Positions 47,713 to 60,294 are shown, numbered from the stretch's first letter. The stretch is DNA of 64,000 nt from Gonatopus flavifemur (GCA_018340375.1 JAFFJZ010000044.1:372001-436000); one strand, 5' to 3'. Notes: generated from the sequence alone by a model not told the origin. Translations and numbers: made by a program.

Positions 47713-47841
47713 TATATACACAGACTTTTTTAACTTTAGTCTTTTCTCTACTACTGTTCTGAGTGCTAAAATTGCTTCTCAGTTCTCGCGTTCCCTATTT
47801 TTCCCAAAACCGAATACATGTACACCGTATAGATTTTGGTA
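47713..47841 (-). pseudogene. LINE reverse transcriptase, upstream piece
   Basis: Minus-strand translation gives EAILALRTVVEKRLKLKKSV, the segment that normally precedes the RT box FVDxxKAFD, which lies at 39559 beyond the 8.15-kb insertion. One in-frame TGA precedes EAILALR, where Arg is usual. The piece is cut at 47841 by the MITE at 47842-48278. I find no continuation of the LINE beyond that MITE. Confidence 0.8.
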
Positions 47842-48278
47842 TACGGAGAAAAATGCAAGTCAAAAATATAGCAATTTTTAATAGAAATTTGAGAATATTT
47901 CTTAAAATCTGAAAATATTTCTTGAATTCGTAATGAAGATAAAATGTTTCACATTTTTCTGGAATTTTATCTGAAAACCCCTGAAAAATTATCAATACTT
48001 AATAAACAATAGGAGAAAATATGAACTTTCCAAAAGTTGCACGTGAAATTTTACAAGGTGAATAAAAAGATTTCGTTATTTACTTTGTAAAATCTTACGT
48101 GAAACTTTTGGAAAGTTCATATTTTTCTGCATTGTTTGTCGAGTATTGATAATTTCTCAGTGTTTTTCAAATAAAATTCTAGAAAAATGTGAACGTTTTA
48201 TCTTTATTACAAATTTGAAGAATATCCTCAAATTTTTATTAAAGATTACGATAGTTTTGATCTGCATTTTTCTCCGTG
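47842..48278. mobile_element. Foldback MITE with CACGGAGAAAAATGCA-type ends
   Basis: A 437-bp element that is nearly one palindrome. The left end TACGGAGAAAAATGCA and right end TGCATTTTTCTCCGTG pair, as do GAACTTTCCAAAAGTT and AACTTTTGGAAAGTTC near the centre (about 48070). TA lies left and TG right. Non-coding. It truncates the LINE piece at 47713-47841. Confidence 0.85.
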
Positions 48279-49045
48279 TGTAAGAGATTTTCGTTTTGGT
48301 GACAAATAAATTTACAGTCCCCGAAAACGATCACAAAGCTTCCCTCTAGCAAGGAAGCGATTCTCATTCCTTAATGATGAAGAATCACATGTTGTAGAAG
48401 TTTGAATCGCTTATAAGAACGAAATGAAAATTCAATGTTACAAAATATGATGAATCATCGTTATTTACCTCCTCAAATTGGCTTCTTTAAATTGAAAACA
48501 TGATTTAAAGAATGTGCAGTAAAATTTTGGGTCTTTAACTGAGGTTGGGTCTGAGTATTTCGTTATTCAATTATTAATTTGTTTCGTCTCACGCGATTCT
48601 TCAAATAACATTCCTCCCTTCCAAACCCAATGAGAAATTATGCCTACGATAAAGGAAAGAATCTTTCCGATGCAAATAAGTTGATTTATGGCTGCAAAAG
48701 AAAAACATAGTCAGTCTGGAAAAAAGATTCAGTTTGTTATCAACGAAACCAGAACTATACTCAAAATTCTCACAAGAATGAGTATATTTTAATTGCTTCT
48801 TTGAGCATGGAAAATCATGAAGGGGAGGGCTTTGAATGAATATGCGTCATCAAATTCAACATTAATAAATTGGAAACGAAAAGATTATAAATGAGATATC
48901 GATGAAGCGAAATAAATGTTATAACGTCTGGTATCTGTATTACACAGATCCCAAACTCTTATTTGAACTTCGTAGAAGGATGATTCTTTATCGCAGATAT
49001 AAAAAAAAGAAGAATCGTGGCCATTCAGAATATTATAACGGAGCA
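48279..49045. other. Anonymous sequence with an inverted copy of the 16.8-kb repeat
   Basis: About 48300-48430 is the inverted counterpart of 16790-16850 (AACGATCACAAAGCTTCC, then GAAGCGATTCTC). The remainder shows no gene. Confidence 0.4.
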
Positions 49046-49340
49046 CACTGTTAGAAAAATCTGTCTTAAATTCAATAATAATTATTATGAAGTTTTTTAC
49101 ACATTATTATTATTAAATTTAATACGTATTGTATATTAAAAACTGAGTATTAAATTTAATAACAATTATTATAGATTTATGTACATGGAATCTCTATTAA
49201 ATCCAATAATGTATTACATATTAAAATTTATAATTCTGAATTATGAATTAACAGAAAAAAATCTTGAAGTTCTCAACAGAAATCATTGGGAATTTCCTTC
49301 ATATTTTGGAATCCTCAAAACTCTTCCGAAGTGAGTACGT

Positions 49341-49467
49341 AATCGTGAATGTAGTCAAAGTCAATTGAAGCGCAAAGTTTTGGGGGCCTAACGGGGGATC
49401 GAACCTGCTTTCCTACCAAACCTAACCTATGACCTCACGCCTCAACCAGCTTGACTACATCACGATT
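49341..49467 (-). repeat. tRNA-derived unit flanked by short inverted repeats
   Basis: On the minus strand TAGTCAAGCTGG is a full match to the tRNA A-box consensus and GGTTCGATCCCC to the B box, about 45 bases apart. The unit is bracketed by inverted AATCGTGAATGTAGTCAAAG (49341-49360) and CTTGACTACATCACGATT (49450-49467). No cloverleaf with a 7-bp acceptor stem is apparent, so it is more likely a SINE head than a working tRNA. Confidence 0.55.
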
Positions 49468-50229
49468 GAAGAAATGGACTGTAAAATACGATGTAGTTTT
49501 AGATATCACATATGCTCTGACATCAACCACTGCAATATAAATAACGTATAAGAGAAATAGGTGGAATGATTGGATGAATAAATGAATGAACAATTCAATG
49601 ATTTATGAAATAATGAAACAGAAATTACATCCGGAGGAACGGCAAAATTGTTGGACGTAAGTGACCCATGTCATAATTCTTAGGTTTTCTAAGCAGGTTG
49701 TACCTTAAGATGAGGTTATGTGCAAATGTGCGTACGGATTGAATAGAAGGCAATTGGGATTGTGAAGTCAGTTTATAGTGGAAAATTATAGGTTAGTAAA
49801 AATTGTAATTTTGAGATCCAATGAATTAATATTAGTGTATGTCATAAACTTTAACTTTGTTTTTTAATCTTTCGTTGAAATATTTTGAAAATTTGAAACA
49901 TGATGTGACATATATTGTAATTTACTGTATGATAGAAATAGAAGTTAATCATTGATAAACTGGTTCTGAGGAAAACATTCAAGACCGATACATTTCTATG
50001 ATACTTTTTATTGGAAATTGAAAAGAGTTAACTAAATTAGTTATAGCAGTTCAAGTAATACCCATTGAAAATCACAGATTTCGAATAACGATACTGTATT
50101 TCGTGAAAAGTGATTATCCCTCACACTTATGATGATCTGATATTTTTATTAATTGCGTAATGTAAATATTGAACTAGGATTTCCAAAGTTTGTGATATTA
50201 AAAGATGATTCATTTCAAAATTATTACAC
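49468..50229. other. Anonymous A+T-rich sequence
   Basis: No gene or repeat structure recognised between the tRNA-like unit and the foldback. Confidence 0.3.
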
Positions 50230-50231
50230 TA

Positions 50232-51697
50232 CAGGGTGATTCAAAATTCGCGCACTCTTTTTTGGGAGTAGATTCCTGATGAAATTCTAAAACGATTTGT
50301 CCTTTTGCACAATGCTCTTCGACGCATAATTTCCGAGATATAATTAATTAAAGTTGACTAATTATGGGGTGGATCCATCGGTCATTCAAGAGCGTCATAA
50401 CAGAACAAGAGAGGAAGGTGCTTGCAGAGGGCGCTCATACGATCAGCTGATCGGTATAATCGATACGATTTACCAACATACAAATTGGTAAATTTTCTCT
50501 GTAGAACGATTGAATTCGTCGACACTGTGGAAAAATTGATTCTTGTCATGAATTCTTATCACGATATGCTGTAGGTGAAAGTTGTAATTTCAGTAATGAT
50601 TTTTATTACGCAGACAAATGTAAAATAGTGTTATTTCGTAGGGATAGGGATTCAAGTGGGAGAAAAAAGTATAACTACTCGTTTTCAATCAGAATTTTCA
50701 TGTAAAAAAGAAAACATGAGAATTCTCATTCATCCGATACCCAATTTGAACGGTTTGATTAGTAAGTTTAACACAAGAGATTGGATTCCGAATCCTGTAT
50801 TCTGATAGGTCGAGAATCAATGTATATTAGATCAATCCTCGGCCGTTTCAAATGATTCTTCTGAAGAATGTGTTTTCGACTTATCCCAACCACAACATTG
50901 AACAATGATGAATTTATTCGAATTCACCCTTTTTACATCATTCGATGATTATAAAGGGTTTATCGAACGTTAATTACGTACAAGTTGAAGTAAGTTATTA
51001 ACGTTCGATAAACCCTTTATAATCATCGCATGATGTAAAAAGGGTGAATTCGAATAAATTCATCATTGTTCAATGTTGTGGTTGGGATAAGTCGAAAACA
51101 CATTCTTCAGAAGAATCATTTGAAACGGCCGAGGATTGATCTAATATACATTGATTCTCGACCTATCAGAATACAGGATTCGGAATCCAATCTCTCGTGT
51201 TAAACTTACTAATCAAACCGTTCAAATTGGGTATCGGATGAATGAAAATTCTCATGTTTTCTTTTTTACATGAAAATTCTGATTGAAAACGAGTAGTTAT
51301 ACTTTTTTCTCCCACTTGAATCCCTATCCCTACGAAATAACACTATTTTACATTTGTCTGCGTAATAAAAATCATTACTGAAATTACAACTTTCACCTAC
51401 AGCATATCGTGATAAGAATTCGTTCTACATAGAAAATTTACCAATTTGTATGTTGGTAAATCGTATCGATTATACCGATCAGCTGATCGTATGAGCGCCC
51501 TCTGCAAGCACCTTCCTCTCTTGTTCTGTTATGACGCTCCTGAATGACCGATGGATCCACCCCATAATTAGTCAACTTTAATTAATTATATCTCGGAAAT
51601 TATGCGTCGGAGAGCATTGTGCAAAAGGACAAATCGTTTTAGAATTTCATCAGGAATCTACTCCCAAAAAAGAGTGCGCGAATTTTGAATCACCCTG
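50232..51697. mobile_element. Foldback element, CAGGGTGATTC ends, copy 2, uninterrupted
   Basis: A 1,466-bp near-perfect hairpin: left arm 50232 to about 50980, spacer of about a dozen bases (around GTACAAGTTGAA), right arm to 51697, TA on both flanks. It matches copy 1 at 2440-5378 throughout the arms. The right arm lacks about 40 bp that the left arm and copy 1 have (near 51420), with GAATTC at the deletion edges. Confidence 0.92.
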
Positions 51698-51699
51698 TA

Positions 51700-52439
51700 T
51701 ATCAAAGTCAAGTGGAATCAATATAAATGCCAAAATCATCATGATTTTGAACGATTTTCAAATAATGAATCTGTATACAGGACTCTATCATGTGAAAATT
51801 ACAAAATAAAATCAACAATATGTGTATAAAAACTTCGGGAATTTGTTCACATGTAACTAAAGCTAATTGAATTAGGACATATAATCATGGTATACATACC
51901 CATGAGTTATTGACCATTAGTGATAATTAAGAGGTTATGGATTCTATCACATGTATACACGTATATACTATTATATGCTCCCAAAAACAAAGTGCGCAGT
52001 GAATTATGCGCATAGAAGCCATATTTAACATTTTAACATGTATTATTGTTATTTTTCATGATAGATTATTAGAATTAGGAAGTTTGCATGGAATTTAATA
52101 ATATATTTTGAATTTTCATAACCGGTTATTAATTTTCATGCATCTAATGTGAAAATTCATAAACATGTGAATCACAGAATATTATTAATTTTAAGATGTA
52201 CTTATAGAATTTCATAAGAATTTTCATATTAAATTTAAGAACTTTTTTAACAGTGCATGTCATTGGAACACAAACGAAAATCTCCTGATAATTTGAACAA
52301 TCATTTGATAAGGTGTGTGGAATGGATCGTTGAATTGATTTTAATTGTATAAATGTATAATGTATATAGATTTTTTGACAAATATTGAGAATTCTCAAAA
52401 TTAGATGTTCCATCAAAGTAATAATGATGCATATCTCCA
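51700..52439. other. Anonymous sequence left of the 52.4-kb MITE
   Basis: A+T-rich, with scattered ATTTTCATAA-like motifs near 52110-52230 and the CACTGTTA-type end at 52255. No gene. Confidence 0.3.
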
Positions 52440-52683
52440 CACTGAGAGAAATAATGATTAATATCAAGAATTTTAATTCACGAATACTGCCAAGAATAAA
52501 AATTCTTGATTACAGTTAATATGTTATTGGCCCAAAAGAAATTTTCTTAAATCAAGGAAATATTTCTCGATTCAAGGAAATTTCTTCTGGGCCAATAACA
52601 TAATTAGCTATAGTCAAGAATTTGTATTCTTGGCAGTATTCATAAATTTAAATTCTTGATATTAATCATTATTTCTCTCAGTG
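52440..52683. mobile_element. MITE with CACTGAGAGAAATAATG ends
   Basis: A 244-bp foldback: ends CACTGAGAGAAATAATGATT and its mirror, inner pairs CTGCCAAGAATA / TATTCTTGGCAG and TTATTGGCCCAAAAGAAATT with its mirror, CA on both flanks. The arms run almost to the centre. Non-coding. Confidence 0.9.
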
Positions 52684-53690
52684 CATTGTATCTCTTCAAT
52701 CTCTTTCTTCATCTCCTATTTTGTTTTGTGTTTTTTCAGTATCTCTACATCCATTTATTTGTTTCATGGGATGTGGAGAGAAACTATTTCGAGTAAGCGA
52801 AGATAAAAGTGAAATGCGGATGCCGACTTATGCTTCTTTAGCTACAATATGTCGCTCATAAAATGTCTGGCTCTTACATATAGTATAATCATCTGTGAAG
52901 TTAACAGGGTGAGGGGGCCTTTCCTCCATTTCTTTTCTAGTTGGAATTAGAACAGGACGCGTTGGTGACACAACTCTCCTTTTGCTTTGGCGACTTTTTT
53001 CTGAGTCTTTCTCTCTTCATCTATCAGCTTCGCCTTCTGATGAGTGCGTCATGTCTGAAAAGTCACAATGACACACTGTACCGTAAATTAACAGCAACAC
53101 TCTGGACATTTGCGTATTCTTATACCAACCTCTGTAAATGCGAAAGGATCCCTGGTAAGCAAATAAATTCATTTGTTGAATCAATTTGAGATTGAATTGT
53201 AGAAACAAACTTGGCGTTTTGTTTTTATCAAGGCTAGATATTGAATTCGGGATACTACTGAATCAGATATTACAAAATAATTTTTATTAAACCGCTTGAA
53301 AAAACATGAGTCGATATTGTTGAATACTGGAATTGTATTTTTAAAAGCCCGATTGATTGTGTAGAAATCAAAGTGAAATCAGGCCGAAAAAAGCCCAGTC
53401 AACATTTTTTGATCTTTCCTTTCGATCACTTGCAAAAGATATCTTAAGGAGATCCAAAATCTGTCTAATACAATGAATTTACATATCTTATAAAGACTTT
53501 CTTCAATATAAATCTTTTAAATACATTTAAAATATTTCTTAAAGTGTTCCGAAAGAATTCCGCAGGAACTTTATTTAGTGAAAGAATAATCCCAGTTTGA
53601 AAGGAAATCTTTGAAACACGTATAGTGAGATCAGGGCGAAAAATCGGAAATTCCACTGTTAAAGTTCAGTTGAAAATTCGAACCCTGATG
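52684..53690. other. Anonymous sequence, no gene recognised
   Basis: Contains an open frame at 52941-53189 with no motif and a short (T)n-rich stretch. It appears mostly single-copy within the window. No RNA gene or promoter can be supported. Confidence 0.3.
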
Positions 53691-53757
53691 AAAATGTTAC
53701 AACGTACTTGTTTTTGTGTACATTTGGTGTCGGTTGAAATCAACTCATGTGAAAAAA

Positions 53758-54125
53758 TTTACACATTTGTATACACAAATGTACACCATTTGTATACAAT
53801 CTTTGGAAAATTCTGAAAAACTCTTGCTTATTAGACACTCTTTTTCACTGAAAATTTCCCCGAATATCTATGAATATCTCTGAAAAACTCTGAATTTGAC
53901 TAAAAGAAACTGAAAAACAATGAACACCTCTTAATTCCTCTGAAAAACTCTTGACTAAAAACCTTGGAAATTTTCAGAGATTCTCAGAGAACTCCTCCCG
54001 CGAGGGCAAATACCAGAGAGTCACCCACATTCAAAAAATGTCCAAAACTGGATACAATTGTACACAATTTGTCTACAATTGTATATGATTTGTATATAAT
54101 TTGTGTACAATTGTATACATTCTTG
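53758..54125. repeat. Cluster of TTGTATACAA / ACAATTGT dyads
   Basis: Two blocks (53758-53805 and 54047-54118) made of TTTGTATACA, TTGTACACAA and ACAATTGTAT motifs in both orientations, about 12-14 bp apart. They are separated by CTCTGAAAAACTC-type repeats (53815-53955). CTTGG lies just outside both blocks. Possibly the ends of a MITE with dyad-rich subterminal regions. Confidence 0.45.
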
Positions 54126-54129
54126 GACA

Positions 54130-55382
54130 TATTTTCCAAATGGGTATTTTCTCTGTGTTGTATTGTCGGCGTTGGTAAAAGCAAGAAATGTTTTTTGAGA
54201 ACATATCGACTTCCAAGGATTCTTACGGACATCGAATTGTCGAACATAGTACGAAGCCAATGGTAACCCTCGCAGAAATGATCCTAACCTTCTTATAGTT
54301 AATGTCAAAGCCCTTTCTAGTGACGAGCTTTACTGTAAAGACCTTGGAAGATACTAAACGAACGCTTGGATCATTTTGACTAGCGAGTATGAAAACAAAC
54401 CGCAGTGTTCATCTTCAGCTAATCCAAAAGGCTGTTCTCATTCTAGTTTTGAACTCGAACTAAGGCTGATGAGTGTGCAGTCTAGGCCGAGCCAGAGATG
54501 AATTGTAAAGATTGCCAACACAGTGTTGAAATCATGGTCCGTATCATGTTTCTTTCTTTTGAAGAAAATTATGTGATTGGTTGAATTTTTCTTCCGAGCC
54601 AATCAGCATGGGAGTATAAACAGAAAAGGTAATACCACCAATCAGCGACTGGATCATGGTTTTCATATATCGTTAGCAATCTCTCCAACTCATCTCTGAC
54701 CAAGCTCATCTCTAATGTCAGTACGGTCTTCCTAACATAGGAGCTTCCCGAAGTAGCTGATCTAGATAATCGGATCAGCTTCTCAACCAATCAAAAAGGT
54801 TGCAAAGTGATCCAGATCACCTCCATCAGTCACTTCGGAAGGCTGAATATTCACTCATTTTCAAATCGAATTCACTGAATTTCTGCTTGTTGGATTGGTC
54901 ATCACAGAATATTCTAAACACAAAATGATTCAATACTTGAATTCAATGTCACATTCAATAAGATACAGTCTTCTTGTGATAGCAATTTATTCCACACATC
55001 ACGTGCTACCAAAAATTTACATGACTATCAATATTCAACAGAACCTTTCAATTCTAATCAACACTATCAATGAGAGTACATTTCAGGATGACTTGTATTC
55101 ATTCCCATAAACGCATAATCTTCCGTACAGTCATAATCTTCACAGTCCGTACATATACATCCTTCGCTTTCAATGCTCTGCACATTTTTTCTTCTTTCTT
55201 TTTAATTTTTTCTCTATATGTTTCTTTCTTTATTTTACCCCCTTTCAACAACGTGATCAATAGTAAACATTCACATCTATCAAGAATTTATTCACACACT
55301 CAAAACAATCTAAGCAATCCTAGCACATTTTACTAGCATAAAATTCTTACACGCAAGAGCACATTATTGCTTATCAAAAATG
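54130..55382. other. Anonymous sequence, no gene recognised
   Basis: Mixed-composition DNA with only short open frames. I see no domain, terminal repeat or tandem array. Confidence 0.3.
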
Positions 55383-56054
55383 AATTCAATTACTATAATC
55401 TTCTATAGGTGATTTTGAAGAACATGGTATACTTTTATAATACCACAACTGACTCAATATTCTTGAAGAATTTCTCAAAATAATTTTGATGGATATTTCA
55501 CAAAATTCTAAAAAATTTCTTGTACAGTACTGAAAAATGCTTTTAATCAGATATTTTGAAGGCATATCTTTTTGTTGCATGATAAATGAATATTTGACAT
55601 CTCTTTGAGATACTCTTTGAAATAATCCTAAAGAGTGATTGAAACATTTTTGCTGGGAAACTATTTTCAGCTTCATGCCAAATGGTACAAATTCTCGTTT
55701 TATCCAAAATATTCCTGTCGGGTACCTTAAACCTATTGTGTGCAAGTTTTCCCTGTCTGTAAGATCTATTTTGTTTCGATTTCCTAACAATGATATTTTG
55801 AAAACAGTGGGAATTCTTGCACAATACATGTTTAAAACAAAATCGTGGGCTGATTTGAGCGCCAACTTATCGGTCAACTAATATTTACTTTTGGGAATTT
55901 TGCACGAATGTATTGACTTATGGGAATTTACTTTTCTTACCTTCTGTTCTGTGTCGATAATCTATTGCTGTCCAATGGAGAGATGACTGATGGAGATCCA
56001 AGTGGGTTTTTATATCACAAATGATCTGATGACATTTTCTTCATTGCTACGATT
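55383..56054 (+). repeat. Interspersed repeat H, copy B, left part
   Basis: Homologous in inverted orientation to 26638-25950. It ends with the 9-bp target GCTACGATT at 56046-56054, where the 6.46-kb foldback begins; the repeat resumes at 62523. Confidence 0.8.
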
Positions 56055-57127
56055 ACCCCTGTGAACTTAGCCGGCGACTTTGAGGAAAAAATTTTCTTTC
56101 AATGCCAAAATGTAGTCCATCGTTTGTACCCCAATGTACCGTAACGATTTTTGTTTGTACCCTAAAGGGGAATAAGTTATAGGGGGTTGGAAAAAAAGTT
56201 TGCCGGCGACTTTTTCCGATTTGAATGATCTTGGGCTCATTGGAAAGAGAATGACGCGTAGATGTTTGTACCGATAAGGATTTTTGATTTTACCCCCAGG
56301 GAAAAAAGTTAGGGGCGATATTTCCGTTTTGAAGAGAGATGGAATAATTTTGACTACGGAATCCGATTCCGGGGCGGGCGCCATTCAAGAATCATAGGTC
56401 ACATGCCCATTTGAACACGAAGGGGGAGAATTAGGAGGGGTCACTTGATTTCAAAGCATAACGGAGGCATCCCGAGAGCGCAATCTGACTTCGCAGGAGG
56501 CGCCATTCAACAATCACAATTCATGTACCCACCTTTCATCAACGAGAAGGGGAATTGGGTGGGGGGCGGTGATTTGTTCCGAAGCTTGACGGGAGTACCC
56601 TTACGCAAAACCTGATTTCAAGGAGAGCGCCATACGACGATTACGGGTCATGTGGCCAGTGCATCACGGAGGATGGGAATGGAGAAGTGGGAGATTGTCT
56701 TACGAACAGTTTTCAGTTTGAAGAGAGAGGAGATCGCTTCGATTGGGAATGCGATAAGAGTATTCCAACTACGGGAACTGATTACGGAGAGGTCATCATT
56801 CGAATCACATAAGATTTTTCGATTCCAACGCAGTCGGTTCAATAGGGTGAATGGACATATCTCCGGAAATGGTAGGTGATGTGTGAGGAGAATAACGGAA
56901 TGCTGGAATATTGATGGACGAAGTTTTCCTAACACTGTCTCTAACGCGGATGCCGGAAGAAAGTGTGATTGCTGTAGATGTGCGAGATTCAGAAAGGAAT
57001 TTCACATGGATCAGTATGTTCCCTACATGCCACGGGATGATTTTACTGAGTGATGTCGTCTGAACCCTAAATCCGGGAGAGCTGTGAAATTTTCGTACTG
57101 AGAAACTTGTAGTTCCAGAACTATCGG

Positions 57128-60075
57128 GAGCTATGAAATGACTTAGGAGATTCCGGCAAAAATTCTGCGTGGATGACAATCTTCCCCACATGCCAGAGTA
57201 TGAGTTTACCCAGTATCATCGTTCGTACCCTAAATCCGGATGAGATGAAGGATTTTGAAACTCCTAATCCTGTAAATTTTCAACTTTCCGGAGCTATGAA
57301 ATGGCTTAGGAGATTCCGGCAAAAATTCTGCGTGGATGACAATCTTCCCCACATGCCAGAGTATGATTTTACCCAGTATCATCGTTTGTACCCTGAATCC
57401 GGATGAGGTAGAGTATTTTGAAACTCAAAATCCTATAATTTTTCCACTTTTGGGAGCTATACAATGACTTAGGAGATTCCGGCAGCAATTCTGCCTGGAC
57501 GACAATGATCCCCACATGCCAGAGTATGATTTTACCCAGTATCATCGTTTGTACCCTAAATCCGGATGAGGTAGAGTATTTTGAAACTCAAAATCCTGTA
57601 ATTTTCCAACTTTCGGGAGCTATAAAATGACTTAGGAGATTCCGGCGAAAATTCTGCCTGGATGACAATGATCCCCACATGCCAGAGTATCATCCCACCC
57701 AGTATCATCGTTTGTACCCTGAGTCCGGATGGGATAGAGCATTTGAAGACTGAAAAAGTTGTAATTTCGTAACTTTCGGGAGCTATAAAATGACTTAGGA
57801 GATTCCAGCAATAATTCTGCGTGGATGAGAATGATCCCCACATCTCAGAGTATGATTCCACCCAGTATCATCGTTTGTACCCTAAATCCGGATGACATGG
57901 AGCATTTGAAGACGGAAAAGTTGTAATTTCGTAAATTTCGGGAGCTATAAAATGACTTAAGAGATTCCGGCAGGAATTCTGCCTGGACGACAATGATCCC
58001 CACATGCCAGAGTATGATTTCGACCAGTATCATCGTTTGTACCCTAAATCCGGGTGAGATAGAGCATTTTGAAACTCATAATCCTATAATTTTACCACTT
58101 TCGGGAGCTATAAAATGACTCAGGAGATTCCGGCGGAAATCCTGCGTAGATGAGAATGATCCCCACATGCCAGAGTATGATTTCACCCAGTATCTTCGTT
58201 TGTACCCTGAATCCGGATGAGATAGAGCATTTAAAGACTGAAAAAGTTGTAATTTCGTAACTTTCGGGAGCTATAAAATGACTGAGGAGATTCCGGCAAA
58301 AATTCCGCCTGGATGACGATGATTCCCACATGCCAGAGTATGATTTCACTCAGTATCATCATTCGTACCCCAAATCCGGATGGGATGGAGCATTTTGAAA
58401 CTCATAATCCTGTAATTTTTCAACTTTCGGGGGCTATGAGATGACTTAGGAGATTCCGGCAAAAATTCTCCGTGGATGACAATGATCCTCACATGCCAGA
58501 GTATGATTCCATCCAGTATCATCGTTTGTACCCTGAATCCGGATGACATAGAGCATTTTGAAACTCATAATCCTATAAGTTTCCCACTTTCGGGGGCTAC
58601 AAAATGACTCAGGAGATTCCGGCGAAAATCCTGCGTAGATGAGAATGATCCCCACACGCCAGAGTATGATTCCGGAGGGTATCATTGTTTGTACCCTTAA
58701 TCCGGATGAAATAGAGCATGTTGAAACTCCTGATCCTGTGATTTTCCAACTTTCGGGAGCTATAAAATGACTTAGGAGATTCCGGAAAAAATTCTGCGTG
58801 GATGACAATCATCCTCACATGACAGAGTATGATTTCACCCAATATCATCGTCTGTACCCCAAATCCGGATGAGATAGAGCATTTGAAGACGAAGAAGTTG
58901 TAATTTCGTGAATTTCGGGAGCTATGAAATGACCTGAAGGATTCCGGCAAGAATTCTGCCTGGATGACAATGATCCCCACATGCCAGAGTATGATTGCAC
59001 TCAGTATCATTATTTGTACCCTGAATCCGGATGAGATGAAGCATTTTGAAACTCCTAATCCTGTAATTTTTCAACTTTCGGGAGCTATAAAATGACTTGG
59101 GAGATTCCGGCAAGAATCCTGCGTGAATGACAATCATCTCCACATGCCAGAGGATGATTCCAACGAGCATCATCGTTTGTACCCTGAATCCGGATGAGAT
59201 AGAGCATTCAAAGACAAAAAAGTTGTAATTTCGGAACTTTCGGGAGCTATAAAATGACCTGAAGGATTCCCGCAAGAATTCTGCGTGCATGAAAATGATC
59301 CCCACATGCCAGAGTATGATTCCACCGATTATCATCGTTTTTCCCCTGAATCCGGATGAGGTAGAGCATTTTGAAACTCATAATACTATAATTTTTCCAC
59401 TTTCGGGAGCTATAAAATGACTTAGGAGATTCCGGCAAAAATTCTGCGTGGTTGACAGTCATCCCCACATGCCAGAGTATGATCCCACCCAGTATCATCG
59501 TTTGTACCCTGAGTCCGGATGAGATAGAGCATTTTGAAACTCCTCATCCTGTAATTCTACAACTTTCGGGAGCTACAAAATGACTTAGGAGATTCCGACG
59601 GAAACTCTGCGTGGATGACAGTCATCTCCACATGCCAGAGTGAGATTTCAACGAGTATCATCATTTGTACCCCAAATCTGGATGAGATAGAGTATTTTGA
59701 AACTCCTAATCCTGTGATTTTTCAGCTTTCGGGACCTATAAAATGACTTAGGAGATTCCGGCAAAAATTCTGCCTGGATGACAATGATCCACACATGCCA
59801 AAGTATGATTTCACCCAGTATCATTGTTCGTACTCTGAATCCGGATGAGATAGAGCATTGGAAGACTGAAAAACTTGTAATCTCGTAAGTTTCGGAAGCT
59901 ATAAAATGGCTTAGGAGATTCCGGCATAAATTCTGCGTGAATGATGATGTTCCTCACATGCCAGAGTGTGATTTGATCCAGCCTTATCGTTCGTACCCTA
60001 AATCCGGATGATGTAGAGCATTTCGAGACCCATAATCCTGTAATTTTCCAACTTTCAGGAGCTATAAAATGTCTC
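57128..60075. repeat. 163-bp tandem array, left arm, about 18 units
   Basis: The core GGAGATTCCGGCAAAAATTC recurs about every 163 bases (57141, 57304, 57467 and so on). Each unit also holds CCCACATGCCAGAGTATGAT, TATCATCGTTTGTACCC and AATCCGGATGAGATAGAGCA. Two variants exist in the middle: type A with TTTTGAAACTCMTAATCCT and type B with GAAGACTGAAAAAGTTGTAA. They are interspersed irregularly. Confidence 0.9.
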
Positions 60076-60294
60076 ATGCAAAAATGATTCCGGGAACGAC
60101 GAGGGGACGATTGAGAGTTCGAGATCATACGAAAACGGGGTATGATGAAGTGTGGTTGTTTTCTGAAGAATGTTAGATGCTGTATCTCGTCCGGATTTGG
60201 GAACAAATGATAATACTTGGCAGAATTATACTTCAGCAAGTGCGGGACATTCCCATCAACGCGGAATTACAGCCCGAATCCCCCCAAGCCCGTC

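Larger units (their letters stand above)
49046..52255. mobile_element. Putative CACTGTTARAAAA element enclosing a foldback
   Basis: Ends CACTGTTAGAAAAATCTG (49046) and TTCTTAAATTT...TTTTTTAACAGTG (52255), with CA on both flanks (49044-49045 and 52256-52257). It contains the tRNA-like unit at 49341-49467 and the foldback at 50232-51697, which would account for nearly half its length. The inner sequence is A+T-rich with AATAATTATTAT runs. The pairing of these two ends over 3.2 kb is inferred from matching termini and flanks only. Confidence 0.4.

Noticed and set aside
49385..49467. Functional tRNA gene
   Set aside because: A and B boxes are good, but no acceptor stem or complete cloverleaf can be paired by eye.
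56067..57191. Open frames such as 56067-56384, 56648-56935 and 56805-57191 as genes, because near-identical frames occur at 61380-62530
   Set aside because: The second set is the inverted arm of the same foldback. Conservation follows from the DNA mirror, not protein selection, and no domain is recognisable.
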